A DNA stretch of 64,000 nucleotides, from assembly GCF_021606685.1 (NCBI RefSeq), contig NZ_WKCB01000004.1:62001-126000 (forward strand), read 5' to 3'. Positions 44,782-54,500 of the stretch are shown here, one piece after another. The position numbers and the translations under genes were made by a program. The stretch comes from Pseudomonas syringae (GTDB taxonomy: Bacteria; Pseudomonadota; Gammaproteobacteria; Pseudomonadales; Pseudomonadaceae). The first letter of the stretch is position 1, and the number at the start of each line of letters is the position of its first letter. The notes below the pieces were generated by a model that saw only the letters and a list, made by a program, of their open reading frames with translations, ran no database searches and was not told the DNA's origin.

Positions 44782-45621
44782 TCATGTGCTCCAGATTCTC
44801 GGTGAAACGGCTTCACGGCCCAATACTGCCGGGCGCAGCAGCCGCCATAAATCAATCAACCATCCCCGCGCCAGCAGGGCTTCGCTGGCCAGGCAGCGCG
44901 CCACCAGCAAGCCGGGCAGTTGGGTCAGGTCACCGCGCACGGCGTGGGGCAGGGCGCGGCAGGTGTCGAGTAATTCGGGGTCGATATCGCCGGTCAGCAG
45001 CAGGGTGGCAAACACCGGTTGCCCGTCCAGGCCGATGGGGGAGTCGAGCAGGCCGTCGTCGCCCACAATGCGCTGGCGCTCATGCCAGAGCAACTGGCCG
45101 TCGCGGCGGATATCCAGGTGTGATTGAAAGTGGCCGAGGTCAAAGCGCTCGCCACTCGCCGGGCGGCCGAGGGCGACCACGTCCCAGTAGAACAGGCGCG
45201 CATCGCCTTGCAGGTCGATGCGTGTGCTGAGTTCGGCCTGGGCGGCGCTGAACACTATGGTTTCCTGGGGTAGCCATTCCAGCGTGGCGCCGGCTTGTAC
45301 GCTCAATTCGAGTGTTTGATAGGCCGGGCCGCCGGCGCGGTACCACTTGGCTGCACCGGGGCTGGTCAGTTGCGCCCAGGCTCCCTCGCCGACGTGCGCG
45401 CGGATATCCAGGCGGTCGCCACCGGCAATCCCGCCGGGTGGGTGCACGATGATGTGCTGGCACACCTCGGGGCCTTCGGCGTACAGGTGCTTTTGCACGC
45501 GCAGCGGGCCGAGGTGGCGGCGCATCACCGGGCGCGTGGTAGCGCCGAAACGCGCGTAGCCGAGTTCCAGCTCGGCGTGCCAGCTAGGGGTGAACAGGGC
45601 AGGAGGTACGGGCAGGTTCAT
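44782..45621 (-). CDS. ureD: Urease accessory protein UreD
   Basis: A 279-residue accessory protein, the UreD/UreH scaffold that binds apo-urease and recruits UreF and UreG. Family stretches are [40 protein letters not shown] and [13 protein letters not shown]. It is the first urease gene after urtE (30 bp), so the urea importer and urease may be on one transcript. Confidence 0.95.
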   Translation of the reverse strand: MNLPVPPALFTPSWHAELELGYARFGATTRPVMRRHLGPLRVQKHLYAEGPEVCQHIIVHPPGGIAGGDRLDIRAHVGEGAWAQLTSPGAAKWYRAGGPAYQTLELSVQAGATLEWLPQETIVFSAAQAELSTRIDLQGDARLFYWDVVALGRPASGERFDLGHFQSHLDIRRDGQLLWHERQRIVGDDGLLDSPIGLDGQPVFATLLLTGDIDPELLDTCRALPHAVRGDLTQLPGLLVARCLASEALLARGWLIDLWRLLRPAVLGREAVSPRIWST

Positions 45622-45651
45622 GTTTTAGGCTTATCGTTAGGACGCTACAGA

Positions 45652-46350
45652 TTAGATGGTAACCAGCCCGCGTACACCTTCGCTTTCCATATTTTCACCA
45701 CGGCCTTGCTGGACAATCTCACCGCGAGACATCACCAGGTATTGGTCGGCCAGTTCGGCGGCAAAGTCGTAGAACTGCTCCACCAGCAGGATCGCCATAT
45801 CGCCGCGTGCCGCGAGTTTCTTGATCACCGCGCCGATCTCCTTGATCACCGACGGCTGGATGCCCTCGGTGGGCTCATCGAGAATCAACAGGCGCGGGCG
45901 GCTGGCCAGGGCGCGGCCAATCGCCAATTGCTGCTGTTGGCCGCCGGACAAGTCGCCGCCGCGTCGATGCTTCATCTGTAGCAACACCGGAAACAGCTCG
46001 TAGATAAACGCCGGCACTTCCTTGGCCTCGGAGCCCGGGAAGCGCGAGAGCCCCATCAGCAGGTTTTCTTCCACCGTCAGCCGGCCGAAAATCTCCCGGC
46101 CCTGGGGCACATAGGCAATGCCTGCGTGCACACGCTGGTGCGGCTTGTAACCGGTGATGGCCTTGCCTTCCCAGTTCACCGCGCCTTCTTTGGACGGTAG
46201 CAAGCCCATCAGGCATTTGAGCAGGGTGGTCTTGCCCACGCCGTTACGGCCAAGCAGGCAGGTGACTTCGCCGATCTTCACGTCAAACGAAAGACCGCGC
46301 AGGATGTGGCTACCGCCGTAGTACTGGTGCAGCTTGTCGACTTGCAGCAT
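45652..46350 (-). CDS. urtE: Urea ABC transporter ATPase UrtE
   Basis: A 232-residue LivF-type ATPase with GRNGVGKTTLLKCLMGLLPS as Walker A, signature LSGGQQQQLAIGRALASRP and Walker [16 protein letters not shown]. The start MLQVDKLHQYYGGSHIL and GREIFGRLTVEENLLMGL fit UrtE. It powers urea uptake with UrtD. The ATG at 46350 is preferred to an upstream TTG, with AGGAGG 9 nt upstream. 89 bp after urtD. Confidence 0.95.
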   Translation of the reverse strand: MLQVDKLHQYYGGSHILRGLSFDVKIGEVTCLLGRNGVGKTTLLKCLMGLLPSKEGAVNWEGKAITGYKPHQRVHAGIAYVPQGREIFGRLTVEENLLMGLSRFPGSEAKEVPAFIYELFPVLLQMKHRRGGDLSGGQQQQLAIGRALASRPRLLILDEPTEGIQPSVIKEIGAVIKKLAARGDMAILLVEQFYDFAAELADQYLVMSRGEIVQQGRGENMESEGVRGLVTI

Positions 46351-46389
46351 TCTCAAAACCTCCTCGATTCCCCTGAAGGAACGGGTTCA

Positions 46390-46420
46390 AATGTGGAAAC
46401 TGGCTTGCCTGCTCCCACAT
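46390..46420. repeat. Degenerate single REP half between urtD and urtE
   Basis: AATGTGGAAACTGGCTTGCC and TGCTCCCACAT resemble a decayed REP arm pair in the 89-bp urtD-urtE gap. The stem is short and interrupted. Confidence 0.4.
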
Positions 46421-46439
46421 AAAGCGGTCCGCATCAGTT

Positions 46440-47261
46440 TCAGCGACCGAGGTAAACCTCGATCACCCGCTCGTTTTCCTGCACCTGTTCCAGCGACCCT
46501 TCGGCCAGCACGCTGCCTTGGTGCAGCACGGTCACGTGGTCGGCAATCGAGCCGACAAACCCCATGTCGTGTTCCACCACCATCAGCGAATGCTTGCCCG
46601 CCAGGCGCTTGAACAGCTCGGCGGTGAACTCGGTTTCGGCGTCGGTCATGCCCGCCACCGGTTCGTCCAGCAGCAACAGTTGCGGGTCTTGCATCAGCAG
46701 CATGCCGATTTCCAGGAACTGCTTCTGGCCGTGGGACAGTAACCCCGCCGGGCGCTGTACCGAGGCGCTCAGGCGGATGGTCTCGAGCACTTCGTCGATA
46801 CGGTCTTTCTGCTCGCCGCTCAGGCGTGCGCGCAGGCTGGCCCACACCGACTTGTCGGTCTTCTGTGCCAGCTCCAGGTTCTCGAACACGCTGAGGGCTT
46901 CGAACACCGTTGGCTTTTGGAACTTGCGCCCGATGCCGGCCTGGGCGATCTGTACTTCGCTCATGCTGGTCAAATCCAGGGTTTCGCCAAACCAGGCCTT
47001 GCCGTGGCTGGGCCGGGTCTTGCCGGTGATCACGTCCATCAGCGTGGTCTTGCCCGCGCCGTTGGGGCCGATGATGCAGCGCAATTCGCCGACGCCGATG
47101 TACAGGTTCAAGTCGTTGAGCGCCTTGAAACCATCGAAGCTCACGCTGATGTCTTCCAGGGTCAGGATGGTGCCGTGGCGGGTGTTCAGGCCAGTGCCGG
47201 CGGCCTGGCCAATGCCGATGGCATCACGGCCGCTGCCTGCGTCAAGAATAGGTTCGAGCAT
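46440..47261 (-). CDS. urtD: Urea ABC transporter ATPase UrtD
   Basis: A 273-residue LivG-type ATPase. After an N-terminal tail of about 30 residues it has GPNGAGKTTLMDVITGKTRP (Walker A), FQKPTVFEALSVFENLELA, signature LSHGQKQFLEIGMLLMQDPQ and Walker B LLLLDEPVAGMTD. The Leu-Ser-His-Gly signature is the usual UrtD variant. The ATG at 47261 is chosen because GAGG is 6 nt upstream; the ATG at 47273 overlaps the urtC stop (ATGA) and is the alternative. Forms the ATPase pair with UrtE. Confidence 0.94.
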   Translation of the reverse strand: MLEPILDAGSGRDAIGIGQAAGTGLNTRHGTILTLEDISVSFDGFKALNDLNLYIGVGELRCIIGPNGAGKTTLMDVITGKTRPSHGKAWFGETLDLTSMSEVQIAQAGIGRKFQKPTVFEALSVFENLELAQKTDKSVWASLRARLSGEQKDRIDEVLETIRLSASVQRPAGLLSHGQKQFLEIGMLLMQDPQLLLLDEPVAGMTDAETEFTAELFKRLAGKHSLMVVEHDMGFVGSIADHVTVLHQGSVLAEGSLEQVQENERVIEVYLGR

Positions 47262-47269
47262 GACGTTCC

Positions 47270-48337
47270 TCATTTCTTCAACAGGCCGATAACGCCCTTG
47301 GGCAGGTACAGGGTGACGATGATGAACAGCGCCCCGAGGAAGAACAGCCAGTATTCCGGAAAGGCCACGGTGAACCAGCTCTTCATGCCATTCACCACAC
47401 CGGCGCCGAGCAACGGGCCGATCAAGGTGCCACGCCCGCCCAGGGCCACCCACACGGCGGCTTCAATCGAGTTGGTCGGCGACATTTCGCTGGGGTTGAT
47501 GATGCCCACCTGCGGTACATACAAGGCCCCGGCCAAGCCGCACAGCACGGCGCTCAACACCCACACGAACAGCTTGAAGCCACGCGGGTCGTAGCCGCAG
47601 AACATCAGGCGGTTTTCGGCGTCACGCAGGGCGGTCAGCACCCGGCCGAACTTGCTTTGCGCCAGGCGCCAGCCGATGTACAGGCTCGCCACCAGCAAGG
47701 CGACGGTGGCGATGAACAGCACCGCCCGCGTGCCCGGTTCGGTAATGCCAAAGCCCAGGATGCTGCGAAAATTGGTGAAGCCGTTGTTGCCGCCAAACCC
47801 GGTCTCATTGCGAAAAAACAACAGCATCCCGGCGAAGGTCAGCGCCTGGGTCATGATCGAGAAATACACGCCCTTGATCCGCGAGCGGAAGGCGAAGAAC
47901 CCGAACACCAGCGCCAGCACGCCAGGCGCCAGTACCACCAGGCACAGGGCCCAGAGGAAGTGCTCGGTGCCGACCCAGTACCAGGGCAATTCGGTCCACG
48001 ACAAAAAGGTCATGAACGCCGGCAGCTCATCGCCCGACGCCTGGCGCATCAGGTACATGCCCATCGCGTAGCCGCCGAGCGCAAAGAACAGGCCGTGGCC
48101 GAGCGACAGCATCCCCGCGTAGCCCCACACCAGGTCCAGCGCGAGGGCGACGATGGCGTAGCAGAGGATCTTGCCCACCAGCGTCAGGGTGTAGGCCGAC
48201 ACGTGCAGCGGGTTTTGCGGCGACAGCAGGGAGCATAACGGCAGTGCCAGCAGCAGGATCAGGATCACCGCGCCCACTGCAATCGTCACCTTGGGGCCGG
48301 CTTTCTGCGCGGCCGTAAGCATCAATGGCTGGTTCAT
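47270..48337 (-). CDS. urtC: Urea ABC transporter permease UrtC
   Basis: A 355-residue LivM-type permease with about ten spans: VGKILCYAIVALALDLVWGY, GMLSLGHGLFFALGGYAMGM, and the C-terminal GIINPSEMSPTNSIEAAVWV. The cytoplasmic coupling loop is RVLTALRDAENRLMFCGYDP. It pairs with UrtB to form the urea channel. The start overlaps the urtB stop by 1 bp (TGATG). Confidence 0.94.
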   Translation of the reverse strand: MNQPLMLTAAQKAGPKVTIAVGAVILILLLALPLCSLLSPQNPLHVSAYTLTLVGKILCYAIVALALDLVWGYAGMLSLGHGLFFALGGYAMGMYLMRQASGDELPAFMTFLSWTELPWYWVGTEHFLWALCLVVLAPGVLALVFGFFAFRSRIKGVYFSIMTQALTFAGMLLFFRNETGFGGNNGFTNFRSILGFGITEPGTRAVLFIATVALLVASLYIGWRLAQSKFGRVLTALRDAENRLMFCGYDPRGFKLFVWVLSAVLCGLAGALYVPQVGIINPSEMSPTNSIEAAVWVALGGRGTLIGPLLGAGVVNGMKSWFTVAFPEYWLFFLGALFIIVTLYLPKGVIGLLKK

Positions 48338-49839
48338 CAGTCGATCACCCGTCCTTTCAGTGCGAAGAGTCCTTGCGGGCGTTTCTGGATAAACAGAATG
48401 ATCAGCGCGAGGATCAGGATCTTGCCGAGCACGGCGCCGATCTGCGGTTCAAGAATCTTGTTGGCGATGCCCAAGCCAAAGGCAGCCATTACGCTACCGG
48501 CCAGTTGACCGACGCCGCCGAGCACCACCACCAGGAACGAGTCGATGATGTAGCTCTGGCCGAGGTCCGGGCCGACGTTGCCGATCTGGCTCAGGGCCAC
48601 GCCACCCAAGCCTGCGATGCCGGAACCCAGGCCGAACGCGAGCATGTCCACGCGCCCGGTGGGCACGCCGCAGCAGGCCGCCATGTTGCGGTTCTGGGTC
48701 ACGGCGCGCACGTTGAGGCCCAGGCGGGTCTTGTTCAGCAGCAGCCAGGTCAGCACCACCACAAACAGCGCAAAGGCGATGATCACGATGCGGTTGTACG
48801 GCAGCACAAGGTTAGGCAGCACTTGAATACCGCCAGACAGCCATTCGGGGTTGGACACCTCGACGTTCTGCGCACCGAACAGCAGGCGCACCAGCTGGAT
48901 CAGCATCAGGCTGATGCCCCAGGTGGCCAGCAGGGTTTCCAGCGGGCGCCCGTACAGGTGACGAATCACCGTGCGCTCCAGTGCCATGCCGATGGCGGCG
49001 GTGACAAAAAACGCCACCGGCAGCGCAATCAACGGGTAGAACTCGATGGCCGCCGGCACGTAGCGCTGCATCAGCAGCTGCACCACGTAGGTGGAGTAGG
49101 CACCGAGCATCAGCATCTCGCCGTGGGCCATGTTGATCACGCCGAGCAGGCCGAAAGTGATCGCCAGGCCCAGGGCCGCCAGCAGCAGGATCGAGCCCAA
49201 GGACATGCCGCTGAAGGCCTGGCCGAGGATCTCGCCGACCATCAGTTTGCGTTTGACCTGGGCCAGGCTGGTTTCAGCGGCGGTGTGCACGGCGGCATCG
49301 GTTTCGACGCCAGGGGCGAGCAGCGCTTCAAGGCGCGTGCGCGCCAGTGGGTCGCCGGTGCTGCCGAGCAAGCGTACAGCGGCCAGGCGCACCAGCGGGT
49401 CGGTGTCGACCAGTTGCAGGTTGGCCAGGGCCAGGCTGAGGGCGGTGTGCACGTCCTCGTTGGTTTCGGCGGCGACCTGCTGGTCAAGGAATTTGAGTTG
49501 CGCAGGTTGTGCGCTTTTTTGCAGGGTCTGCGCGGCCGCCAAGCGGACCTTGGGGTCGGCGGCGAGCAGTTGCTGGCTGGCCTGCACGTTGTCGATCAGG
49601 CCGCGCAGGCGGTTGTTCAGGCGCACGGTTTTGGTTTCACCGTTGACCGTGAGTTGGCCTTGTTGCAGGGCGTCCATCAGCTCGATGCGCGCCGGGTCGG
49701 GCTGGGCGGCCCAGTCCTGCAGGAGCTTGGCTTGTTGTGTCGGGTTGGCTTTGATGAAGTCTTCGGCGTCGCTGGCGTGTGCGGCCAACGGCAGCAACAG
49801 CAGCAAGGCCAGGAAATAGCGGTAGAGGGCAGTGGGCAT
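48337..49839 (-). CDS. urtB: Urea ABC transporter permease UrtB, with periplasmic N-terminal extension
   Basis: A 500-residue protein. The first ~22 residues are a signal (MPTALYRYFLALLLLLPLAA). Residues ~25-200 are a soluble, Ala/Leu-rich, HEAT-like helical region (AAQTLQKSAQPAQLKFLDQQ; DPLVRLAAVRLLGSTGDPLA). Residues ~205-500 are the LivH-type permease (SLGSILLLAALGLAITFGLL-GVINMAHGE). Such an extension is normal in proteobacterial UrtB; it may help receive UrtA. The ATG at 49839 is chosen over a TTG at 49845. It overlaps urtC; 141 bp separate it from urtA. Confidence 0.93.
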   Translation of the reverse strand: MPTALYRYFLALLLLLPLAAHASDAEDFIKANPTQQAKLLQDWAAQPDPARIELMDALQQGQLTVNGETKTVRLNNRLRGLIDNVQASQQLLAADPKVRLAAAQTLQKSAQPAQLKFLDQQVAAETNEDVHTALSLALANLQLVDTDPLVRLAAVRLLGSTGDPLARTRLEALLAPGVETDAAVHTAAETSLAQVKRKLMVGEILGQAFSGMSLGSILLLAALGLAITFGLLGVINMAHGEMLMLGAYSTYVVQLLMQRYVPAAIEFYPLIALPVAFFVTAAIGMALERTVIRHLYGRPLETLLATWGISLMLIQLVRLLFGAQNVEVSNPEWLSGGIQVLPNLVLPYNRIVIIAFALFVVVLTWLLLNKTRLGLNVRAVTQNRNMAACCGVPTGRVDMLAFGLGSGIAGLGGVALSQIGNVGPDLGQSYIIDSFLVVVLGGVGQLAGSVMAAFGLGIANKILEPQIGAVLGKILILALIILFIQKRPQGLFALKGRVID

Positions 49840-49869
49840 AAACAAATGTCCTGATCATGCACGGTCAAA

Positions 49870-49962
49870 GTGTGGGAGGGGGCTTGCTCCCGATAGCGGT
49901 GCATCCGTCAGCACATGCAATGCCTGACACCCAGCCATCGGGAGCAAGCCCCCTCCCACATT
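49870..49962. repeat. REP hairpin between urtA and urtB
   Basis: GTGTGGGAGGGGGCTTGCTC at 49870 and its complement ending 49962, with AGCGGTGCATCCGT on the loop side. It follows the binding-protein gene, as the braC REP does, and could raise UrtA levels relative to the permease. Confidence 0.85.
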
Positions 49963-49980
49963 TTTGATCTGTGGTGGGGC

Positions 49981-51246
49981 TTAGTTGCTCTTCACCGCAT
50001 AGTCCGGCTTCTTGTCATTGCCAGGAATGTAGGGGCTCCACGGCTGTGCACGGATCGGCTCGCTGGTCTGCCAGACCACGGAGAACTGCCCGTCGGCCTG
50101 GATCTCGCCGATCATCACCGGCTTGTGCAGGTGGTGGTTGGTCTTGTCCATGGTCAGGGTAAAGCCCGACGGCGCGGCGAAGGTCTGGCCGCCCAGCGCT
50201 TCACGCACTTTGTCGACGTCGGTGGACTTGGCTTTTTCCGCCGCCTGCGCCCACATATGGATACCCACGTAGGTGGCTTCCATCGGGTCGTTGGTCACGG
50301 CTTTGTCCGCGCCCGGCAGGTTGTGTTTCTTGGCGTAGGCTTTCCAGTCGGCGACGAACTTCTGGTTCACCGGGTTCTCCACTGATTGGAAGTAGTTCCA
50401 GGCCGCGAGGTTGCCCACCAGCGGCTTGGTGTCGATGCCGCGCAGTTCTTCTTCGCCCACGGAGAAGGCCACCACCGGTACGTCGGTGGCTTTCAGGCCC
50501 TGGTTGGCCAGCTCTTTGTAGAACGGCACGTTGGAGTCGCCATTCACGGTGGAGATCACAGCGGTTTTGCCGCCAGCGGAGAACTTCTTGATGTTGGCGA
50601 CGATGGTCTGATAATCGGCGTGGCCGAACGGGGTGTAGACCTCTTCGATATCTTTATCTGCTACGCCTTTGGAATGCAGGAACGAGCGCAGGATCTTGTT
50701 GGTGGTGCGCGGGTACACGTAGTCGGTGCCCAGCAGGAAGAAGCGCTTGGCGCTGCCGCCTTCTTCGCTCATCAGGTATTCCACCGCCGGGATCGCCTGC
50801 TGGTTCGGCGCCGCCCCGGTATAGAACACGTTCGGCGACATTTCTTCACCTTCGTATTGCACCGGGTAGAACAGCAGGCCGTTGAGTTCTTCGAACACCG
50901 GCAACACCGATTTACGCGACACCGAAGTCCAGCAGCCGAATACCACAGCGACCTTGTCCTGGGTCAGCAACTGCCGGCCCTTTTCAGCGAACAGCGGCCA
51001 GTTCGACGCGGGGTCGACCACCACCGGTTCGAGCATCTTGCCGTTTACACCACCCTTGGCGTTGATCTCGTCGATGGTCATCAGCGCCATGTCTTTCAGC
51101 GACGTTTCGGAGATGGCCATGGTGCCGGACAGCGAATGCAGGATGCCGACCTTGATGGTCTCGGCGGCCTGTACGGTCCAGGTCAGGCCCATGGCGGCAA
51201 TGGATGCCGAGAGAGTGAAAGCCTTGATCAAGCTGCGACGCTTCAT
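49981..51246 (-). CDS. urtA: Urea ABC transporter substrate-binding protein UrtA
   Basis: A 421-residue periplasmic protein. The N-terminal MKRRSLIKAFTLSASIAAMG has a twin-arginine-like KRRSLIK, so export may be by Tat, followed by an Ala-rich signal to QA. The mature chain begins ETIKVGILHSLSGTMAISET, the standard UrtA start, with AVVFGCWTSVSRKSVLPVFE and FYPVQYEGEE forming the urea pocket. It binds urea or short amides for UrtBCDE. The ATG at 51246 has GGAG 8 nt upstream. First gene of the urt-ure block, with a sigma-54 promoter candidate upstream. Confidence 0.96.
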   Translation of the reverse strand: MKRRSLIKAFTLSASIAAMGLTWTVQAAETIKVGILHSLSGTMAISETSLKDMALMTIDEINAKGGVNGKMLEPVVVDPASNWPLFAEKGRQLLTQDKVAVVFGCWTSVSRKSVLPVFEELNGLLFYPVQYEGEEMSPNVFYTGAAPNQQAIPAVEYLMSEEGGSAKRFFLLGTDYVYPRTTNKILRSFLHSKGVADKDIEEVYTPFGHADYQTIVANIKKFSAGGKTAVISTVNGDSNVPFYKELANQGLKATDVPVVAFSVGEEELRGIDTKPLVGNLAAWNYFQSVENPVNQKFVADWKAYAKKHNLPGADKAVTNDPMEATYVGIHMWAQAAEKAKSTDVDKVREALGGQTFAAPSGFTLTMDKTNHHLHKPVMIGEIQADGQFSVVWQTSEPIRAQPWSPYIPGNDKKPDYAVKSN

Positions 51247-51552
51247 GGTGCGATCTCCAGAACTCAATGTTGTTGTAAGGGCTGATGCTGGAGACATTGC
51301 AAGGGGTGTGCCTAGTCGGTCAGCGGCATGTTCCTGCCGCTTTTGATCCGTACGCAGCGTGGGGTGCGCACCATAAGCAGGCGTGTCGGCAGAGTGGTGC
51401 GCGCGGCTGCGCCAGAACGGGGCAGGGCTCTTGCCAAGGCGATTAACTATCTAACGCCCGCCTGCGGCCAAACCCTTGAAAGTGATGCCTGCCTGATGCG
51501 CCTCGAGATGGAGAGGCGCGCCAGTGTCTTCACTTCATTCAAAGGCAGGAAC
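51247..51552. other. Divergent intergenic region (urtA and giant repeat gene)
   Basis: 306 bp without a gene. It contains the leftward sigma-54 promoter candidate for urtA. Upstream of that are two G/C-rich palindromic stretches (GGTGCGCACC at about 51363-51372 and TGGTGCGCGC near 51391). The promoter of the rightward giant gene is not evident. Confidence 0.5.
51297..51314 (-). promoter_or_regulatory. Sigma-54 promoter candidate for urtA
   Basis: On the minus strand the element reads TAGGCACACCCCTTGCAA: the GG (complement of 51311-51312) and GC (complement of 51299-51300) are exactly 10 nt apart, and GGCAC-N5-TTGCA matches the consensus apart from the base before GG. The predicted start site is about 40 nt before the urtA ATG. 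Urea uptake is commonly under NtrC/RpoN nitrogen control, which fits. Confidence 0.65.
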
Positions 51553-54500
51553 ATGGACAGTACGGACATTCAACATGACCAGGCTGCAGGGCGCCTACCG
51601 CCCCTGGGCCCGGAATTCATCACCGGTAACGATGCGGCCTTTTGGCTGCACATGCAGGTCAGCGACAGGCGCGATCGGGTATACGGCGCAGTGATTCTCA
51701 AGCGTGCCGATGGCAGGTATCTGCCGACGGTACCGACGGCGGGTACCGCCGGCGGGTTCCACTTTGGTTCGATCCTGAAAGAGGATGCCAACTTCGATTT
51801 ACTCGCGCCTGAAGGTTACAGCGTCTATGCGCTGTTCACTTCGCGGGCGGGGCAGTCCAAAGCGCGGACCGCGGAGGTGGCCCATTGGAGCGCTGCACAG
51901 CGGCGTCTCGAACTGAGCTTTTTTTCAATGAAAGGTCTGGCGTACGTGATTGAGCGGCGCGACTTCTGCCCGATTTATTATTTGTCGGGGCGGCATGGCT
52001 CGCTGATCAAATATGAAAGCAGCGGTTCGCAGGAGGAAAAACATTTCCTGCACAAACTGAACAGCAGCCGGGAATCGGACGAATTTGAAGACTTTATTTT
52101 CCTGATCAATGTCACCGCAAGAGTGGGTGTGCTGCGTGTGGTGACGCCGAACAAGGAGCTGGGCGGCAAAGCCGGGCAGATCGTTGAACCCTGGACCCTC
52201 AACCAGCCCGTTTCAGAGCTTGCCCAGTCCCGGCAGGCAGAGCCCAGTACCCAGGTCTTCAGGCGTTGGCAGGACGCAATCCGCTCAGCATTGCCGCCCC
52301 TGGATGCGCCGACCCAGGCCAGCCATTTTGGCTATCTGCTCAAGGATGATGTGGGCGAGTTCGTGGCGATGTTGCCGGATGCCGCGTTGAAGTCCATTTT
52401 TGATAGAGCCCCGCCAAGCATGCGACTGCCCAAGGGCCGACCGAAGTTGTCCAGTGGCTTTTATCTGCAGGGCATTTACGTCTCGTTGGCCAAGCAGGAC
52501 ATTCCACCGGTGGTCGGCGAGTCCTGGTTGGCCCAGAGTTTCTTTACCGCAGCTAGCCTGGCGACGGCGGTCGCCCTGGCCGCCACTGACGAGCCGGACC
52601 TTGAGTTCTACCTGCGCGCTGACGATGGCGCGTTGTTGATGTACCGCTGTACCGGCTCTGCAGCACAGGCTCAGCTGTTCGCCAACCGTGGCGCGGACAT
52701 TGACCGGCGCCTCAAGGACGGCACTTTGAGCCCTTCGGCGTTTGTCCGGCAAGTGGCGGCGGTGGGGACGCTGACGGTGATGGAAACCGGCAGGGTCTGG
52801 GACGTGCCCGGCGTGGTGGGGCCGCAATGGCGGGCCTTCGAACATATCCATCAGACGCTGAGCCCGGCATTTGTCACGACCGACGATGCGGCGCGCCACC
52901 TGCATTACTTGGCCGGCCGGCTACGCGGTACGTTTCAACAGGCGTTTATCTTGCGACGTCACGATGGCCGGTTTGTGGCTGCAAAACTGCAGGGCGGTGA
53001 TGAGTGGCGGGCCACGTGGGGGCCGTCATCGCCCACCGGCGACTACCTGACCCGTGTCGAACTGGAAGGTTACCGCGTGGTTGGCCAGTTCAATCGGCCT
53101 GAGCCCGATCAGGCCGAGTTGGTTGCCAACTTTCCCCAATTCACGCCCAGGCAATTGGCGTTGCTGGTCAGCATGCCCGGAGTGAACTCAGTCGCCCTCA
53201 CGATTCACTATTCGCAGATGATCAAGACGCTATACACCAGTGGCCCCAACGGCACCCTGATCAAGTACGGGCTCAGCGTCTCCCGCGCGGAGCTTGAGTT
53301 CGGCGAGTATTTGTCGAACGCGCTGCGTAGCGGTGAGATGGTGCCACGGGTACAAGGGTATGACGGCACTCCCGAGGGGCTGATCAAAGAGCTGGTGAAA
53401 CTCGGTGAGTTGACGGTGCTGCTGGCCGATGACACCTGGTACCGCGTCCAGGGGCGGGTTCCGACTAACTGGGCGCCGGAGTCGCCCTTCACCCCGGCAG
53501 CGCCCTTAGATGCGCCGCTGAGCTGGGTCTTCACGGACCTGGCCACCGCCGCCGAATATGCCCATGGCCGTCTGCAGGCGACGCCGGGTGGGCGGCGCGT
53601 CGGCTGTATCCTTCAGTTCGGCAGCGAGGCGCAATACGTGGTCAGCGAGCCTTCCACGCCGATACCGGGCAGCAAGTCCCTGTTCGCGTTGTCTCACATC
53701 TTAGGCAACGACGGGCCGCCGCAAGGCTTCGCCCTGCGCGCTTGGTACTGCCGCAGCGAACCGGCTGCCGATGGCATCGCCAGCGAGCCCTGGCTCTATG
53801 AGTCCTTTATGGCCACTGCCGACTTTGCCCAGGCCATTGCCTCCTTGCGTGCCGCCCCGCAAAGCAACGTGGCGCTCTACGTGAGTACGGCAGACGGCGC
53901 GCAACTCGCGTATGACGCGTCAGGCTCAGCCGAGGAAGCCGGGCTCTACAGCGTGCTGCCCGACGGCAGCGTAGGCGATAATGGGCTGGCGGATGAGCTG
54001 CAGGCCGGCACACTGGCGCCCCATGACCTGATCCTCAAGATCGCCGACGCCGGTGCACTGTCGGTATTACAGGTGGGCACGCTGTGGGATGTGCCTGGGC
54101 TGGTCAGCGCCACCTGGCACGGGTACGCCCTGGCGGTCCGACCGCAACTGAGCCCGGGGTTTCTGCACGAGGAAGACGCTGCGCGCTATGCTCACGTACA
54201 GATCGGCAGCCAGCGCGAGCGTGAGTACTGCGGCTATATCCTGCAACGCCCGGACGGCCTGTTCGTGGCGACCGAGCCGTTGTACGCCAGTGATGCCGGG
54301 CGGTTTGCCTTGGGGTTTGTCTACCCCCAGGACAGCAAGGGGCGCTCGCTGCTGCCGTCTCGGCACGTGTGGAAGGCGGTGTATGGCTCCAGCCGTGGTG
54401 TGTCCTTGATGGAACCCAAGCTACTGTTGCGCCCAGGCTGGACACGGGACGACGCCTACCTGGCAGCGCAAATATTCAGTGCTGATGATATCTACACGTT

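Noticed and set aside
51328..51552. Extended N-terminus of the giant repeat protein
   Set aside because: The extra 75 residues are basic and unlike the repeats, and they begin only about 15 bp past the urtA sigma-54 element; ATG at 51553 is better placed.
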